In this document: in pieces, positions 1 to 11,474 of the stretch
How positions within the stretch are numbered: the stretch's first letter is position 1
Layout: every line of letters starts with the position of its first letter
NCBI GenBank assembly: GCA_948146395.1
Contig: OX411548.1
Location: 34,232,912-34,296,911 of the forward strand
Direction: 5' to 3'
Origin: Fragum whitleyi
Taxonomy: Eukaryota > Mollusca > Bivalvia > Cardiida > Cardiidae
DNA length: 64,000 bases
The notes under the pieces: model-generated
What the model was told of the DNA's origin: nothing
Seen by the model: the letters and a program-made list of their open reading frames with translations, nothing else
Database searches by the model: none
Made by a program: the position numbers and the translations under genes

Positions 1-315
1 CCGTTGGTAATCGCAGAGATATTTCGTTTCCATAAAAGAAACCAACTTCAATCAGAAAGTGTGAATGACTTTGTGGCAGTTATCAGAAAGATGTCGGAAC
101 ATTGTGACTTTGGTGCCACTTTAGATGACACTTTGTGTGATAGGCTAGTGTGTGGACTCAAAGATGAGGCTATTCAAAGGAAGATGTTATCGACAAAAGA
201 CTTGACTCCTGTCAAGGCAATCGAAATTGCTACCGCCATGGAGACAGCTGTTAGAGATGCCGCTGAACTCAGTAGAGCTTCAAACGGGGAGAGTGCAAAT
301 AAAATTGTTGTATGA
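1..315 (+). pseudogene. Ty3/gypsy retrotransposon gag, C-terminal part, ended by an in-frame TGA
   Basis: The reading frame enters from the left edge and encodes about 103 residues of a capsid-type Gag region, including the stretch SVNDFVAVIRKMSEHCDFG and LCDRLVCGLKDEAIQRKML, a pattern typical of retrotransposon gag domains of Mag/K02A2.6-like Ty3/gypsy elements. A TGA at 313-315 ends it, but the same frame continues directly into basic sequence and two zinc knuckles, so the stop looks like a point mutation in a once continuous gag-pol frame. The 5' LTR and Gag start lie outside the window. It would have formed the particle core of the element. Probably not functional. Confidence 0.8.
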
Positions 316-1632
316 CGACAGCCTCGCAATAAGAAAAAGCCCCGTCAACCTGAGCCTGCTTCAAGTCAAGCTACTAAGAAATGTGTTCATTGTGGCAAAA
401 CAAACCACAAATCCAAGAAATGCCGTTTGAAGAATGCTACCTGCTACAAATGCCAGAAAAAGGGACACATTGCGCCGATATGCCGTTCAGAAGTTCATAC
501 GTTAAGGGAGTGTGAGCAAAATGAAGTGCTGCACGTGCATACGCTGAACACGCTGAATACTAAGAAGTCGAAAATTGAGGTAACAATAGACATTGATGGG
601 AAACCAGTGTTGATGGAAGTAGACACCGGGTCGTCCGTAAGTCTGATGAGTTACTCCAATTTTAAGAAACATTTTGGGAAGATTAAATTGGAAACCCCAA
701 AATTTGAGAATTTGGTCAACCAATGCACGGGTTGCCAAATGCATCAAAAAGCACCACATTCAAGTAATTTACATCCATGGGAATGGCCGACATCGCCATG
801 GGAACGGATTCATGTTGATTTCGCAGGTCCTTTCCTAAATAAGACGTTCTTAATCGTAGTCGATGCGCATTCGAAATGGCCCAAAATTGTAGTTATGAAA
901 TCGACTACAGCCAAAAGAACGATAGAAGAACTTAGGTCAATATTTGCGCGAAATGGATTGCCTAAGCAGTTAGTTTCTGACAATGGTGTCCAATTTACCA
1001 GCGAAATATTTCAAAAGTTCATGAAAGATAACGGAATCTTACATTTAAGATCAGCCCCGTTTAAACCCAGTACAAATGGTTTAGCAGAACGATTTGTGGG
1101 TACATTCAAAACGAGTATGCGAGCTATGACTATGACTTCAAACGATCTAAATTTGAAGATCAACACATTTCTATTGCGATATAGAAATACTGCTCATTCT
1201 CTAACCGGAGAAACGCCTTCTAAGATGTTTTTAGGTAGAAACCTAAGGACAAGGTTAGATTTGATTAAGCCCGATACGCAAACACATGTTACGAATTCTC
1301 AAATGAAATTAGCTTTGAATGATCAAAGAAAGTTACGTGAATTTGAAATTGGTCAAAATGTGTTAGTTCGTGACTACAGAGGTAATCAAAAATGGTTACA
1401 AGGCTCTATCGTATCACGTGATGGACCGTTAATGTACACAATTGATGTAGGTAATGGGTTAAAGTGGAAAAGGCACACAGATCAAATCCGAAAATCTGAG
1501 TTAATTGACCAACCCTTGCCAACCTCGAGTGATAAGAGTTTACCTACACCATTACTGTCAAGTGTCAAAATTCCAGAAAATGACCAGAGTCCAAATGTAC
1601 AAAGTACAGACCCCAAGTCATTTGAAAGATAA
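316..1632 (+). pseudogene. Retrotransposon nucleocapsid-protease-integrase fusion lacking RT and RNase H
   Basis: Same frame as the Gag piece after its TGA. In order: a basic linker; two CCHC zinc knuckles (CVHCGKTNHKSKKC and CYKCQKKGHIAPIC, about 380-485); an aspartic protease start with the active-site motif DTGSS (about 622-640); then, within about 30 residues, the integrase: a CTGCQMHQ zinc-domain remnant, the first catalytic Asp in HVDFAG, the second in SDNG, and the Glu in LAERF. The reverse transcriptase and RNase H that should lie between protease and integrase are absent, and the join is in frame. The integrase zinc domain has lost its histidine half. The end is frameshifted: the usual terminal motif RRYPTRVRKPPDRL continues in another frame to 1741. 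A decayed, non-autonomous copy; sure of the domains. Confidence 0.88.
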
Positions 1633-1741
1633 AGACAAGTCTGATATTACAAATTATGATAAAAGTGGGAGTATCCCAATTACAGCAGAAAGACGATATC
1701 CTACAAGGGTCAGAAAACCGCCCGACCGATTAACGTTGTAA
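1605..1741 (+). pseudogene. Out-of-frame tail of the integrase
   Basis: A second frame encodes the basic, proline-containing ending (TAERRYPTRVRKPPDRL) that normally closes gypsy-type integrase polyproteins. It is offset from the preceding frame, which shows that a small indel occurred near 1600-1630. Confidence 0.6.
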
Positions 1742-1973
1742 TTAACAGGTACTTGTTGTCTTGTTTAGTTGTGATTACTGCTGATAAAGTGCCATTAACT
1801 AAGTCCAGCTGGAACATTGGAATTTAACAGAAAATAAATTACTTGGTTATCGAGAACCTAAAGTTAAAGCAGTATGTGCACAGTTTTTGGTTGATATTTT
1901 ATATTCACTCTAGTTTACAAATTTTGATTTTTGAAACTTCAAAATTTATGACTTTTAATTTGAAGAGGGAGAT

Positions 1974-2177
1974 TGTTGTGTATTCATTCTATACTCCTTG
2001 TACTAAACAGTACCACCTTTAATTTTTGACTATCATATTACTGTAATGTTTTCTATATAGTCTCTGTTACTTAGTAACTATTGTAACTGAAGTTCAGTTC
2101 TTTAATAAACATCGTAGCTTCAGCATCTATTTGTTCTTCATTTCATTAAGCGATATTTATATACGACATATATAACA
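1974..2177 (+). repeat. 3' long terminal repeat of the Ty3/gypsy copy
   Basis: A purine-rich tract (GAAGAGGGAGA, 1962-1972) is followed by TGTTGTGTATTC and the segment closes with TATATAACA, giving the TG...CA ends of an LTR of about 204 bp. It contains an AATAAA near 2104. The matching 5' LTR is outside the window, so the exact ends cannot be confirmed by comparison. Confidence 0.65.
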
Positions 2178-2515
2178 CCTGCTTTTGTGCATTTCACCCT
2201 ATCTGATGTCATCTATGCGGGGCGAAATAAGTGACATCACAATGAACGTTGCATAGCAATCACATGCAAAATGACGCGCTAAACGAAAATATGTCCTAGA
2301 AATTTCACATTTTGCCTCATTTTTGCATTAAAAAAAAAGAATAATCGTTTGTTTTTCGATTAAGATCGATTGATATTTCATTTTGTGAACAACAAAAGCT
2401 ATATTTTCACTCGTGGCTCTGCCACTCGTGAAAGTATAGCTTTTGTTGTTCACTCAATAAAATATAAATTGATCTTACACTGAAACAAACGATTATCCTC
2501 TACATTGTATTTATT
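2178..2515. repeat. Dispersed repeat with central hairpin, copy 1
   Basis: The segment from GTGCATTTCACCCTATCTGA to the poly-A-rich end reappears at 57270-57545 and partly at 58800-58995. Its centre is an inverted repeat: arms such as GAACAACAAAAGCTATA and TATAGCTTTTGTTGTTC surround CACTCGTGGCTCTGCCACTCG. No coding potential. Probably a non-autonomous DNA element. Confidence 0.6.
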
Positions 2516-2582
2516 TTAAGTTGGTTATTTTTGTGTTAATTCAGCAAACATAAGTTATGACTCTGATCTGTCTCTGCAGTGT

Positions 2583-3167
2583 CAGGGGTGTACAATTCCC
2601 ATGCCTGACTTGTCCGACGCGGGCTTTTCCACTTGCAGGCAAGTACATTTTTCTATGCCACTTGTCCGTGGACAAGTAAATACCAGACCAAATTTTGAAA
2701 CAGTACTAAAAAGATCTAGGACAAAAAATCATCCTACAGACTTCACGATATACCGCCGGTCCCACTGACATGTCTGGTAAAATTCATGTCGGTCTGATAT
2801 GTAAGGTATGAATACAGGACCGAATGACCTGTAAAATCTAGCCCCATACACAATGTGTTCTATTGTTATGTCTGGTGAAATTTAATTTGGTCTGGTAAAA
2901 ATCTTAAGTTTACCAGACCCACTGACTGGTATAAAATAAGGGTATTTCATGAAGTCTGATCCTATTGTTTGTACCAAAGGGTAGAAAACATTGTCCTTAG
3001 TGGAGAAAATGCTGAGTTACAGCATTTTCTTCATTAAAAAAAATGTTTTTCTGACTATTTATCAAATTGTTTTTAATGGGCAAGTTCATTTTGATCCTGG
3101 ACAAGTAGGAAATCGACTTTTACTTGTCAATGGACAAGTGGAGAAAAGTCCTATTTCCACACCCCTG
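2583..3167. mobile_element. hAT-like non-autonomous element, 585 bp
   Basis: Bounded by inverted CAGGGGTGT / ACACCCCTG ends, which resemble hAT-superfamily termini. The interior repeats the motif GACAAGT many times on both strands. Unexpectedly it is flanked by direct copies of a 32-34 bp sequence (2549-2582 and 3168-3199, CATAAGTTATGACT...GCAGTGT), much longer than the 8-bp target duplication expected of hAT. No transposase is seen. Confidence 0.6.
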
Positions 3168-3269
3168 CATAAGTTATGACTGATCTGTCTCTGCAGTGTA
3201 CATCTTCAGTGGTTCTAAAATAAGCTGCACAAGTTGTGCGACTTGTCTCTTACACTGCACAGACAAGCA

Positions 3270-3503
3270 GAGGTGCGTTCGTTAGAGGGAGATTCTTAAG
3301 ATTTTTAAGATAAAGCGTTCGGTAGAGCGAGATTTTTAAGTGGCTCAATAAGAATCTTAAGATATCTCAATGAGGAAACGAAGATGGTTTTGCATTGGCT
3401 TAAAACGAGTAACCATGACTCAAATTATCCAAAATCGTTCACTATGACATCTTAAAAATCTCATTTAGCAGGTTTTTTCATCTTGCTCTAACGAACGCAC
3501 CTC
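3270..3503. mobile_element. Short inverted-repeat element (MITE), 234 bp
   Basis: The ends GAGGTGCGTTCGTTAGAG and CTCTAACGAACGCACCTC are perfect 18-bp inverted repeats. The trinucleotide CAG lies at both outer edges, compatible with a 3-bp target duplication as in PIF/Harbinger-type elements. Interior non-coding. Confidence 0.7.
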
Positions 3504-3710
3504 AGGTTTTCATGGCTAGGTTGTCCATAGACTGGAAAAAAATTCTCTAGAAAAATATATTTTCTTAAAAAGTTAGCCCCTTTCTGATATTCCATGTAAT
3601 CCCATGTCAACAGTAAGTCTATTTCTGTACTTTTAGTTTTTTTTAGCAACATCAATGTTATTTTCAATATTTTGCAGGCTCTTCAAAATTCATCGGACAA
3701 GTACCGTATT

Positions 3711-4672
3711 TCTCCTATTAAACGCGCCCGGGCGCGATGCAAAACGTCGTGGGGGCGCTATTATTTCAGACTCTTTTACTCAATTAAAAAAAAAAACGTA
3801 TTTTGGTACCTAAGAGAAGCAAACTGTTAACATGTTCGTAATTATCGGTTGAAATACGTGCGCTACCCAATACGCTTTCCTATTTATCTATTAAGACTTT
3901 AAATTTAAAAAATAAAATAAAATGTTAGCTAATGAATTATAATTCTGTCATTTAAAGTCATCTATCGAAATACGATCACCTTCGACCATTAATTGCAGCT
4001 TTAAAAAGCAAGTGATTGTGTTAGCAGAAGCCGAGATTATTATTATTGTAATTATTTGTACAAGATAGAAAGTTCCAGACGAACCAATATTCAATGTTCC
4101 GCTACTGATGGACAAAGCGGTCTAATAAATCATTACCTATTCACGTATGAAATAAATAATCCTGTATTAAATCCTAAAATTTTGTGATGTGTAAATGCAC
4201 CCGGTACATGAAATAAAAGTGTTTCGTAGTGAAAACACAACACGTCTGGAGCTAGCTGGGTCACCGCGTGTCGGCACCGTTTGAAGTCCCCAGATTCTTG
4301 CAAGCGGCGACGTCGCTTTAAAAATAAGTCACACACGAGATTTTACGGGGTTTCCCTATTTTAACAGTATGAATTGTTACTAGGATTTAATCATTTGACT
4401 CGGATATTTTGTATATTTACAGAAGGTAAAATGTTTTCAGAAATATTTTCGTAACAACGAGAAGAAAGGGGATTTTGACTTATGAAGAATGACGAGGAAT
4501 AGTTTTAATTTTGTGTTAAATTTTAATCTTTCGTGCTTCCGGAAAACCGGATTTTTCACCACGGACCGTGGACGGTTGGATGTTCTTGATCGTATGGTCA
4601 AAGGCCTGGGAGTCGTATTTATGGGGGAGCGCGTTTATTAGGGAGGGCGCGTCTAAAAGGTGAAATACGGTA
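3711..4672. mobile_element. DNA transposon remnant with TACCGTATTTC termini, about 960 bp
   Basis: The left end TACCGTATTTCTCCTATTAA...ACGCGCCC and the right end GGGCGCGTCTAAAAGGTGAA...ATACGGTA are imperfect inverted repeats, bounded by TA, in the style of pogo/Tc1-mariner elements. A minus-strand frame at 4133-4336 (67 codons) has no recognisable transposase motif, so I do not call a gene. Confidence 0.6.
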
Positions 4673-4679
4673 GGTTTTA

Positions 4680-6900
4680 GATACGAAAAGCTAGTTTGTG
4701 ATTGTTACTTGTCAGTGGACAAGCAGGTGTATAAAATATTTCAGAACCACTGATCTTAAAAGGTGTGGTCCTTGATTGATAGATTCTGCACATTTACAAA
4801 CAGATTTATCATTCACTAGTTAATTTCCACACTGTCCTGTGTAACATGGGTGATTTTTTAGCCAAAAAGAATCGATTAAACAAAATGGTGAAAGAAACCA
4901 TATTTGAAAGATATTTAATAATTATTTCCACAAAAAATATTTGTAAGTTTGTAATTGCTAGGTTCATGTTACAGACATGTTACATGTGTTTTTTTGTTTT
5001 TTTTGTTGTTGTTTTGTTTATTTTAATGAAGTTGATTTTATAAACTGGATTTCTATGACATGTATAATCGAAAGGCTGATTGATGACATTTGTTTCAACT
5101 ATTGAATAAGATGACTTACCGATTAAATTTGTTTTGTTGTCGGATTTTTCATGCTAAACTTCTCCCAGCTTTGGGATAGGGGAGCCTTGGAATAACCCGA
5201 TTTCTAAAAATAACTTGACCTTGGACGCAAGAAGATCTAGTCTAGAGATTTGATCAAGTAAGTCGTTAGGCTGGAAAGCCTGTCCCATCTGGTGATCAAA
5301 GTTCAAAGTTGTTCAAGGAATTTTGATCCAGTGAAAAAAAAACAAGGATTTATTGGGCGCGGCTAATTTACATATATTATAATAAGTGACTTTTCTCAGC
5401 CTCTAACCGATGCATATCAACAAAGTTTCACTGGAATGGGCCTTGAGTGACCTTTTATCAGTCTACAAAAAATATTGAGATCACATGAAAAATTTGTTTT
5501 TATAAGCGGATCGTTTGCTCAGAATATAACTGGTCAACCAAATCTCACTAGAATGATTCCCGTGTGACAGTTTGGGCCTATTCGTCTACAAAAAAAATGT
5601 GATCAGATGAAAAAAGGGCCGCCGGAGGGGATGGGTATAAAACGCAGACAATGTAGAATATATAGTAACGCATACGATATAGAAAAAAGAGGAATTGCAG
5701 ACAGGGGTATAAAACGCAGGCAGCACAGGTAAAGAGGCCATATGCGGTTACGCAGACGATATAGGACGAAGCTTAAATTTCCAAGCCCTTTTTAGCACTT
5801 TATTTAGGTCCGGTTATGTTTTTATTTATATTAGATCTAATGCCTAAAGCTTATTAAATTCATGAGAATTGCGATTTTCGCTTCGCTTTAAGAAATGGTA
5901 ATTTCAAAATTAACTTTTATGTCATAACTGCCGAAATGCTTTTGTTATAAAATAATACAAGTATTTGTCATGATCATATATTATATTTTGATGGATGCAA
6001 GTTTTGATTTTTTATGCCATGAAGATAACTACTAACTGATGTGCAATTTGAAATGCGGCTATTGAGCGTGTCTTAATCGATAATCAAAAAAAGTAATGAA
6101 GATATAAGAAGATATAAACTAACCCTAGGCTAATTTATACGGGTTCGGTCACGCCATGATTTATTGATCAACCCTTGTATGTCATCACGGTAAGGGTTCA
6201 TCGTCGAGAAAAGGCAGTCAAAGTCATTTTGAACAATAAGGGTGTCAATATCATAATAGTTTTATCTTAGGTCAAACTTTTCATGAAAATGTAAGCAACT
6301 TATTTTTTGCCAAAACCTATTTTAAATGCGTCTTTTTCCAGATAGTGCTGTCCCAAGACTGGTTCTGCTGTCGATTCATGTATGAAGCTTTGATGAAAGT
6401 CGACAGTGGGACCAGTCTATTCCCAAGTAATTTCACAAAATACAAGACTGTAGAAATATAGCTAAAGTTTATCTCCTGCTAAAAGCGAAAAATACTACAT
6501 TTCAGCTTATTTGGAGAATAAGAATCGATGACATTATCACAATTCTTGTGATATTTACTAAATTAAGTAATCTTTACGAAAGCCATTGTATATGGTGACC
6601 ATCAATCGAGTATATTCCATGTTCGGCCATAGACAGGTAGTCGGAGCTAGCGAGCTAGCGCTCGCTGTTAAAAAATGGGTTGAATATTGGCTGGAATTTA
6701 GCGCAATTTATACGTCTAAAAGCCCATAGTTCTTCTCCAATCCGTAGTTTGATCTATCATTGACTCGTCCAACCGGAATAACTTACCCTTATGCGTCGAG
6801 TTATGACTAAATTTGACTAAATTTCGGACAATTGTTTAACTAAATCTGAGGTGGATCTAACGACGTTACGTGACGGCGATTAGCGCGTGTTACGCTCAAA
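4680..6900. other. No gene seen; AT-rich intergenic DNA
   Basis: No splice-supported or long reading frame. It holds loose internal repeats (ATAAAACGCAG and ACGATATA between 5640 and 5770) and a short segment at 6340-6425 (TGGGACCAGTCTAT) that resembles the outer part of the palindrome near 9180. Confidence 0.4.
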
Positions 6901-6904
6901 ATAT

Positions 6905-8152
6905 TTAAGGTAACTGCGGAACCATAAAAGGACATTTTGGGTCCAAATTTTAAATAGTCTGCAAATCTTGCCTTATGCGATGAAATTGAACTTTGATATA
7001 CCCGTTTTCATATGTCGGTCATAAAAAGGGATTTCATAACGTAGAAATGACGTTATGACGTAATCAAGGGGCCGACCGCTTTTGAAGGGACCAAATTCAG
7101 TGATTGGCCATTTTTCCGGAAATAATTAAGTGATTTTATTCCGAAAACACCATTTGCTTCGTAAAAAGACGCCTGGTATTGTTTTTTGAATGATAAGATG
7201 ATATAAGTGTAAGAAATAATATAAGGTGTAACGTATTATATGTAAATGCCTTCTTCGTTGCTGTTTTTGAGTAGAATTAACAAAAATATTTACTTTTTTC
7301 TCGAAAATTTTTCTGGTGACCTATGCTGAAATTTAGATATGTTACTGCCGTACCATTCCACTGATGAATTTGTCTTCGGGTAAGAGTTTTGTAAAATTCG
7401 ATTTCGCGAAGATATCGCAAATCAAAGGATATTTCATCGTCGCGTCAAAAGTTCATAAAAGCTGTCTTTTTAAACTGATAAAAAATTTATTGATTTTAAA
7501 TTTTTCTTAAAATCTCTCTCAGAATTGATACTTCTGAAGACTATTTTTTACAATTAACCTTAATTTCCGATAATCTAAAATACATTATTTCACGAAGATG
7601 GGCGTCGAATTTAGCATAGTAACGATGGTTTTGGTGCGACGTCGAGTTCCACGAAAAATGTTCCGACAACTTCACAAAATCGAAATTCATGAAAATTCCG
7701 AAGACATATCATTTTATTTGATAAATGTGAAGAATATTCATTTCGCTACAAAATATCAAAAATTTGTAAATTGATTTTTTTATATATATTTACAGAAAGA
7801 AATAATGAAAAATGGAAAGTCAAAGATCGAGAAATAGATAGCGTTTCATACCTATTTCTGTTTGAATGTGCTCAGAAATTAAACGACTGGCTTTGGCGTT
7901 CCTTGACTTTCTTAATAATTTTTTTTTTCGTAAAATTTCGATTGTTTAAGAAAATATTTGCAAATACTGAATTTGTCGGGTCGAAAAGGGGTTGGCCCCT
8001 TCATGACGTTACGACATCAAACATACGAGCTTCAAACCCTCTTAATTGCGTTTTAACTAATGCCCACACTTCAAAGTTCAATCACTACAATTATTGTTAG
8101 ATTTTAAGAAAGTCGAAAATTCGGCATTGTGATCTGTCCGCAGTTACCTTAA
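6905..8152. mobile_element. TTAA-bounded inverted-repeat element, large copy (about 1.25 kb)
   Basis: Begins TTAAGGTAACTGCGGA and ends TCCGCAGTTACCTTAA, a perfect 16-bp inverted repeat that includes TTAA. Two much shorter elements at 26592-26759 and 30238-30402 share the TTAAGGTA start. The interior (AT-rich, one 109-codon frame at 7771-8100) shows no recognisable transposase. TTAA ends suggest piggyBac-type insertion, by inference only. Confidence 0.65.
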
Positions 8153-8299
8153 ACGAGCTTTCGGTTGACAGAGTTCTTTTGTATGAAGGAACTCACTACA
8201 TAACTGACACTCTCAACTGTATTAGATAAAATTGAAATTAACACGAATTCATCGATCACCCCTCATCTTCATATTTAACACGTGTTTTTCTAATGGCAT

Positions 8300-8620
8300 G
8301 AGCATTGTTTTGGTACCAAAGTTGAGGCAATCAGTCATGATCAAGGTCAAATTTTCAAAGTAATATCATTTCGATATATAAACCTTTACATTGGCCATAA
8401 CTTTTGAATGGTAAATGATAGAGACCTCGTATTTCACATGTATATTGCTTGTAACTAGACCTATTTGATGGTACCAACTTCAATGTATGAAATATAAACT
8501 TTTACATTTGGTTTAACTTTGGAATAGCATGTGGTAGTCTTTATGTTTATTGCTTATGGCAAGACCTCTCTGATGGTACCAATTTCAAGGTCATCAGTCC
8601 AGGTCAAATACGATACGGTC
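8300..8620. repeat. Degenerate tandem repeat with GGTACCAA motifs
   Basis: About three diverged units begin with TGGTACCAA near 8312, 8470 and 8574 and carry CAAGGTCA phrases and an ATATAAAC(C/T)TTTACATT stretch. This is a typical low-copy tandem-repeat part of an invertebrate repeat. No coding capacity. Confidence 0.45.
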
Positions 8621-8799
8621 CATAACTTTAATTTGAAAAATGATAATCCCTATTCGTGCACCATAACATTGGTTCTGAAAAAAATGCAAGAGTAAGGTGT
8701 AGATTGTACCGAAAAATGTGCCAGCTCAGTTGACACCACTTTGAAAGTCATGCCATTTTCGTTACAGCGCATCTAATGAAGTAAGTGAGATATTTATCC

Positions 8800-9000
8800 G
8801 TTTATTTATCGTCGCTACAATAGCACATACTCAAATTAGCGACGCCCCCAGAAGATGGTTAGTTGTTACGGGGGATAGTGCAAGGATACATGACGAAACT
8901 ACTGCTGAGAATCGCCATGGTTCTTAAACGCGCTCGGTGTAAAGCACCGTCTCAATGGTTTTGAAGTCCGGTGCTCTAGCATGAGCTAATCGGGCTAGTA
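8800..9000 (-). repeat. SINE-like fragment with a possible tRNA-derived box
   Basis: Read on the minus strand, the part at 8925-9000 contains TTAGCTCATGCTAGAGC, close to a tRNA A box. The adjoining segment (GCGACGCCCC...AGTTGTTACG...TAGTGCAAGGAT) recurs at about 30448-30528. No intact tRNA cloverleaf can be drawn, so it is a repeat and not a tRNA gene. Confidence 0.35.
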
Positions 9001-9179
9001 ATGAGATATTATAGTATTATACAGCTTCAAATAAAGTATACCGATATCAATACGTCGTGAAGACCATTTCTCTTCGTGTCTTAAGTGATGCATTTCCATC
9101 CGAGTATTATAACACTACAAAGGACCTGTTACAATCGGCCAACTTATTTCTGACCCGAATCCTACCCGAGTGTAGACTG

Positions 9180-9245
9180 GTCCCATTTTCAACTATCAGA
9201 ATAGCCTATCATAGGCTATTCTGATAGCCGATATTGGGACCAGTG
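9180..9245. repeat. Near-perfect palindrome
   Basis: CTATCAGAATAGCCTAT is followed almost directly by ATAGGCTATTCTGATAG, with outer TGGTCCCA / TGGGACCA arms. It can form a hairpin of roughly 17 bp plus outer pairs, and looks like the core of a small fold-back element. Confidence 0.7.
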
Positions 9246-9317
9246 TAGAGTTGGTAACCCGTTGTCTAGGAGATGCTCTGATATAGCGGACAACAATGCC
9301 TGCCTGGGGTCAGAATT

Positions 9318-9750
9318 ACAGTTAACAACATTGTGAAATTGACAAGGTGAATGATTTTCGAATGATTTAGGAATGAAATTGAATGAGTGTGTGGAGCGAG
9401 TTTTGAGTGAATTTAATGGGAGGTAATCCTATGTCACAATTTTGTTCAGGATGAACCGAATTTGCGACATTGATTACCTCCCTTAAAAAAATATGCATTC
9501 AAGTTGTATAGATAGCTTCCTATTCCCCAAGAACATATGAGACGCTAACATTTTAAATTATGTCAGTGAAATCGCGATTTTTCTCATTCCAAAATTTATT
9601 TTGAATGACGTTGTTGATTCTACATTTTTCAATGGGTTTGAGCGTTTTTGAATGGTTTGAGTGAGTGTTTGGAATGAATGGGGCGCTGAGTGAGCGATTT
9701 TGAATGCTTTTGATTGAGGTGAATGTCAATTTCACGATGTAACTAACTGT
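9318..9750 (+). mobile_element. Fold-back element family A, copy 1
   Basis: Starts ACAGTTAACAACATTGTG and ends CACGATGTAACTAACTGT, an inverted pair of ends. Inside are GAATGA-rich arms and a central GGGAGGTAAT...ATTACCTCCC inverted repeat around TTTGTTCAGGATGAACCGAA. The family has about 14 copies in this window and no coding capacity. The minus-strand frame at 9553-9762 is just this repeat read through. Confidence 0.8.
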
Positions 9751-9775
9751 AAGTTGGCCCAATGAGATTACTTTC

Positions 9776-9990
9776 CGTTCAGGGGCCTGTCTTACTTAAT
9801 ATCTTACGACCTTTTTGGCGGAAGTCAAAAAATAAAGTTGCTTCTAGAGTAGTAATTAAATTTGGAATTCTGTCATGCATCATCTCATCGAAATCGTCTT
9901 CCAAAGACGATTCCAAGTATTGCAAGGCAGAATCTTAAAATGAATGCAAACACCAGGTATGACTTCAACTTCAAATGACCATGAAAACTT
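9776..9990. mobile_element. Hairpin element family D, copy 1
   Basis: Contains the core TCGTCTTCCAAAGACGA plus TCATGCATCATCTCATCG and GGCAGAATC, shared with 14684-14910 and 40425-40680. In the best copy (40425-40680) outer arms with TTACGA motifs complete an inverted repeat. Confidence 0.55.
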
Positions 9991-10279
9991 CCCTTTATTA
10001 AAAAAAATCTTTTAAATACTACGCAAAATTAATATTCGCTGGATCAAATCCGGATTTTAAGCTCTACCCGGACAGTCACTCGGGAACCTTCGGCGATTCT
10101 ACAGTTTCCGGAAAAGTCCGAGCAAAGTTCCGAATGCCCGGACAGTTAGTCAGATATGGTATAGCGAAGGCTTGGCTCCGTATGTCCGTCTGTCTGTCCG
10201 TAAACATATACGCGAAAAAATCCTCAAAAATATCGAATTTCCATGAAACTTACACAGGTCCATAATAGGGTCAGAAGGA

Positions 10280-10420
10280 CTGATTGATTGAATGAAGCTT
10301 ACGCCGCTTTCAACTTTTTTTTCAGTTATATCGCGGCTGCCAGAGCACCTAACAATGGTTTCCTGGTATTTCGCTCACCAGTACAACCACCACATCCTTT
10401 CCTTCGAATATGAGATCGGT
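10280..10420 (-). repeat. SINE fragment (3' half)
   Basis: On the minus strand it reads GTACTGGTGAG...CCAGGAAACCATTG, then GCCGCGATATAACTGAA and GTTGAAAGCGGCG, the same core and tail as the copy at 15270-15480. A member of the tRNA-derived SINE family of this window. Confidence 0.65.
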
Positions 10421-10825
10421 CAGACGGAAATAGAAAAACATTTAGAATGGATTTTCAATTCGAATAGTATTTTTAAGCGATAAAGTCTACAGAATTCCTT
10501 AAAAGACTCGCAGCGTGTTTTTAGGGTCATGAGAATGGTTCATTTGAAAATGGAACTGATCCGTCAAAACCACGTGAATATGGGCATTATTGGTTCTTGT
10601 TAATGCCGACAATATTAAAATTCAAATCTAGCTTATAGGCAGATTCTTGATCAGTCTAGGCAAACTAAAAATTCTCATTTGCCTGGACCGATCTAGAACC
10701 CACCTAGTCTAGGCAAATTAGAATGTGGATCTGGGCAAATCCGATCCAAGATTAGCGTAGATTCAAATCTGGACTCCGACTGATGGATGCACATTTATAT
10801 TATCAGTGGCGGGTTCAAAGGGGGT

Positions 10826-10843
10826 TCGGGGGGGGGGGGGGGG
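10826..10843. repeat. Poly-G run
   Basis: An uninterrupted G run of about 18 bases. Likely length-variable and prone to assembly error. A poly-C run occurs at 12072-12081. Confidence 0.9.
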
Positions 10844-11236
10844 AGTGTTCAAACGAGCCCATGTGAAGCTCGATTATTTCATTTTCATGCTGAATTTCAA
10901 TGAACCCTTTTGCTGTTCACGACAAATTTCTCAGACAGTTTAGACTAAGATCAGTCTGCACGATTGTGCAGTCTGATCTTAGCATACACTACCTGCCTTA
11001 AACTTGGAAAAATATTTGGGCAAACTTTTTGATATGTCCAAAAATAGGATTTTTTTTTACCATTTAGACTTCGCAGGATAAGGGTTAGATATTGCATGTG
11101 TTACACTGGAAAAACGACCCCCCTCCTGTACATTCGAACCTCCTCACGAAAACCCTAGATCCACCGATGATTACCGGCTATTTTTTCGAAGATTGTACTT
11201 TTCTTTTGGGTTAATTTAGTAAGAATAATCACAATT

Positions 11237-11474
11237 GAGCCTGTGTGTGATATTTCCAACAATTTCAAATATGTACAAAGCAAAGACCCTGACCAGCCTG
11301 TACATCTGCACAGTTTGACCAGAGTCTTAACTATGCGTTTAGTAGATATATAAGGTCTTTAGGAATCTATAGACCATCAGGTAACTTTATATTTACAGTA
11401 TGTGGCTGTCTACGCTACGGGGTGTTAGTACCTCATGGACATTTCAAATTGTTGGAAATGTCACGCACAGGCTC
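11237..11474 (+). mobile_element. Inverted-repeat element family B, copy 1
   Basis: Starts GAGCCTGTGTGTGATATTTC and ends GAAATGTCACGCACAGGCTC. The roughly 30-bp ends are inverted repeats. Inside, CAGCCTGTACATCTGCACAG forms a second dyad. Seven copies of this roughly 240-bp family lie in the window. Confidence 0.8.

Noticed and set aside
4133..4336. Minus-strand frame possibly encoding a transposase piece
   Set aside because: It lies inside an inverted-repeat element, but no helix-turn-helix or DDE residues can be recognised.
8925..9000. tRNA with a TCA anticodon on the minus strand
   Set aside because: Only the A-box region fits; the anticodon stem does not pair and no B box is found at the right distance.
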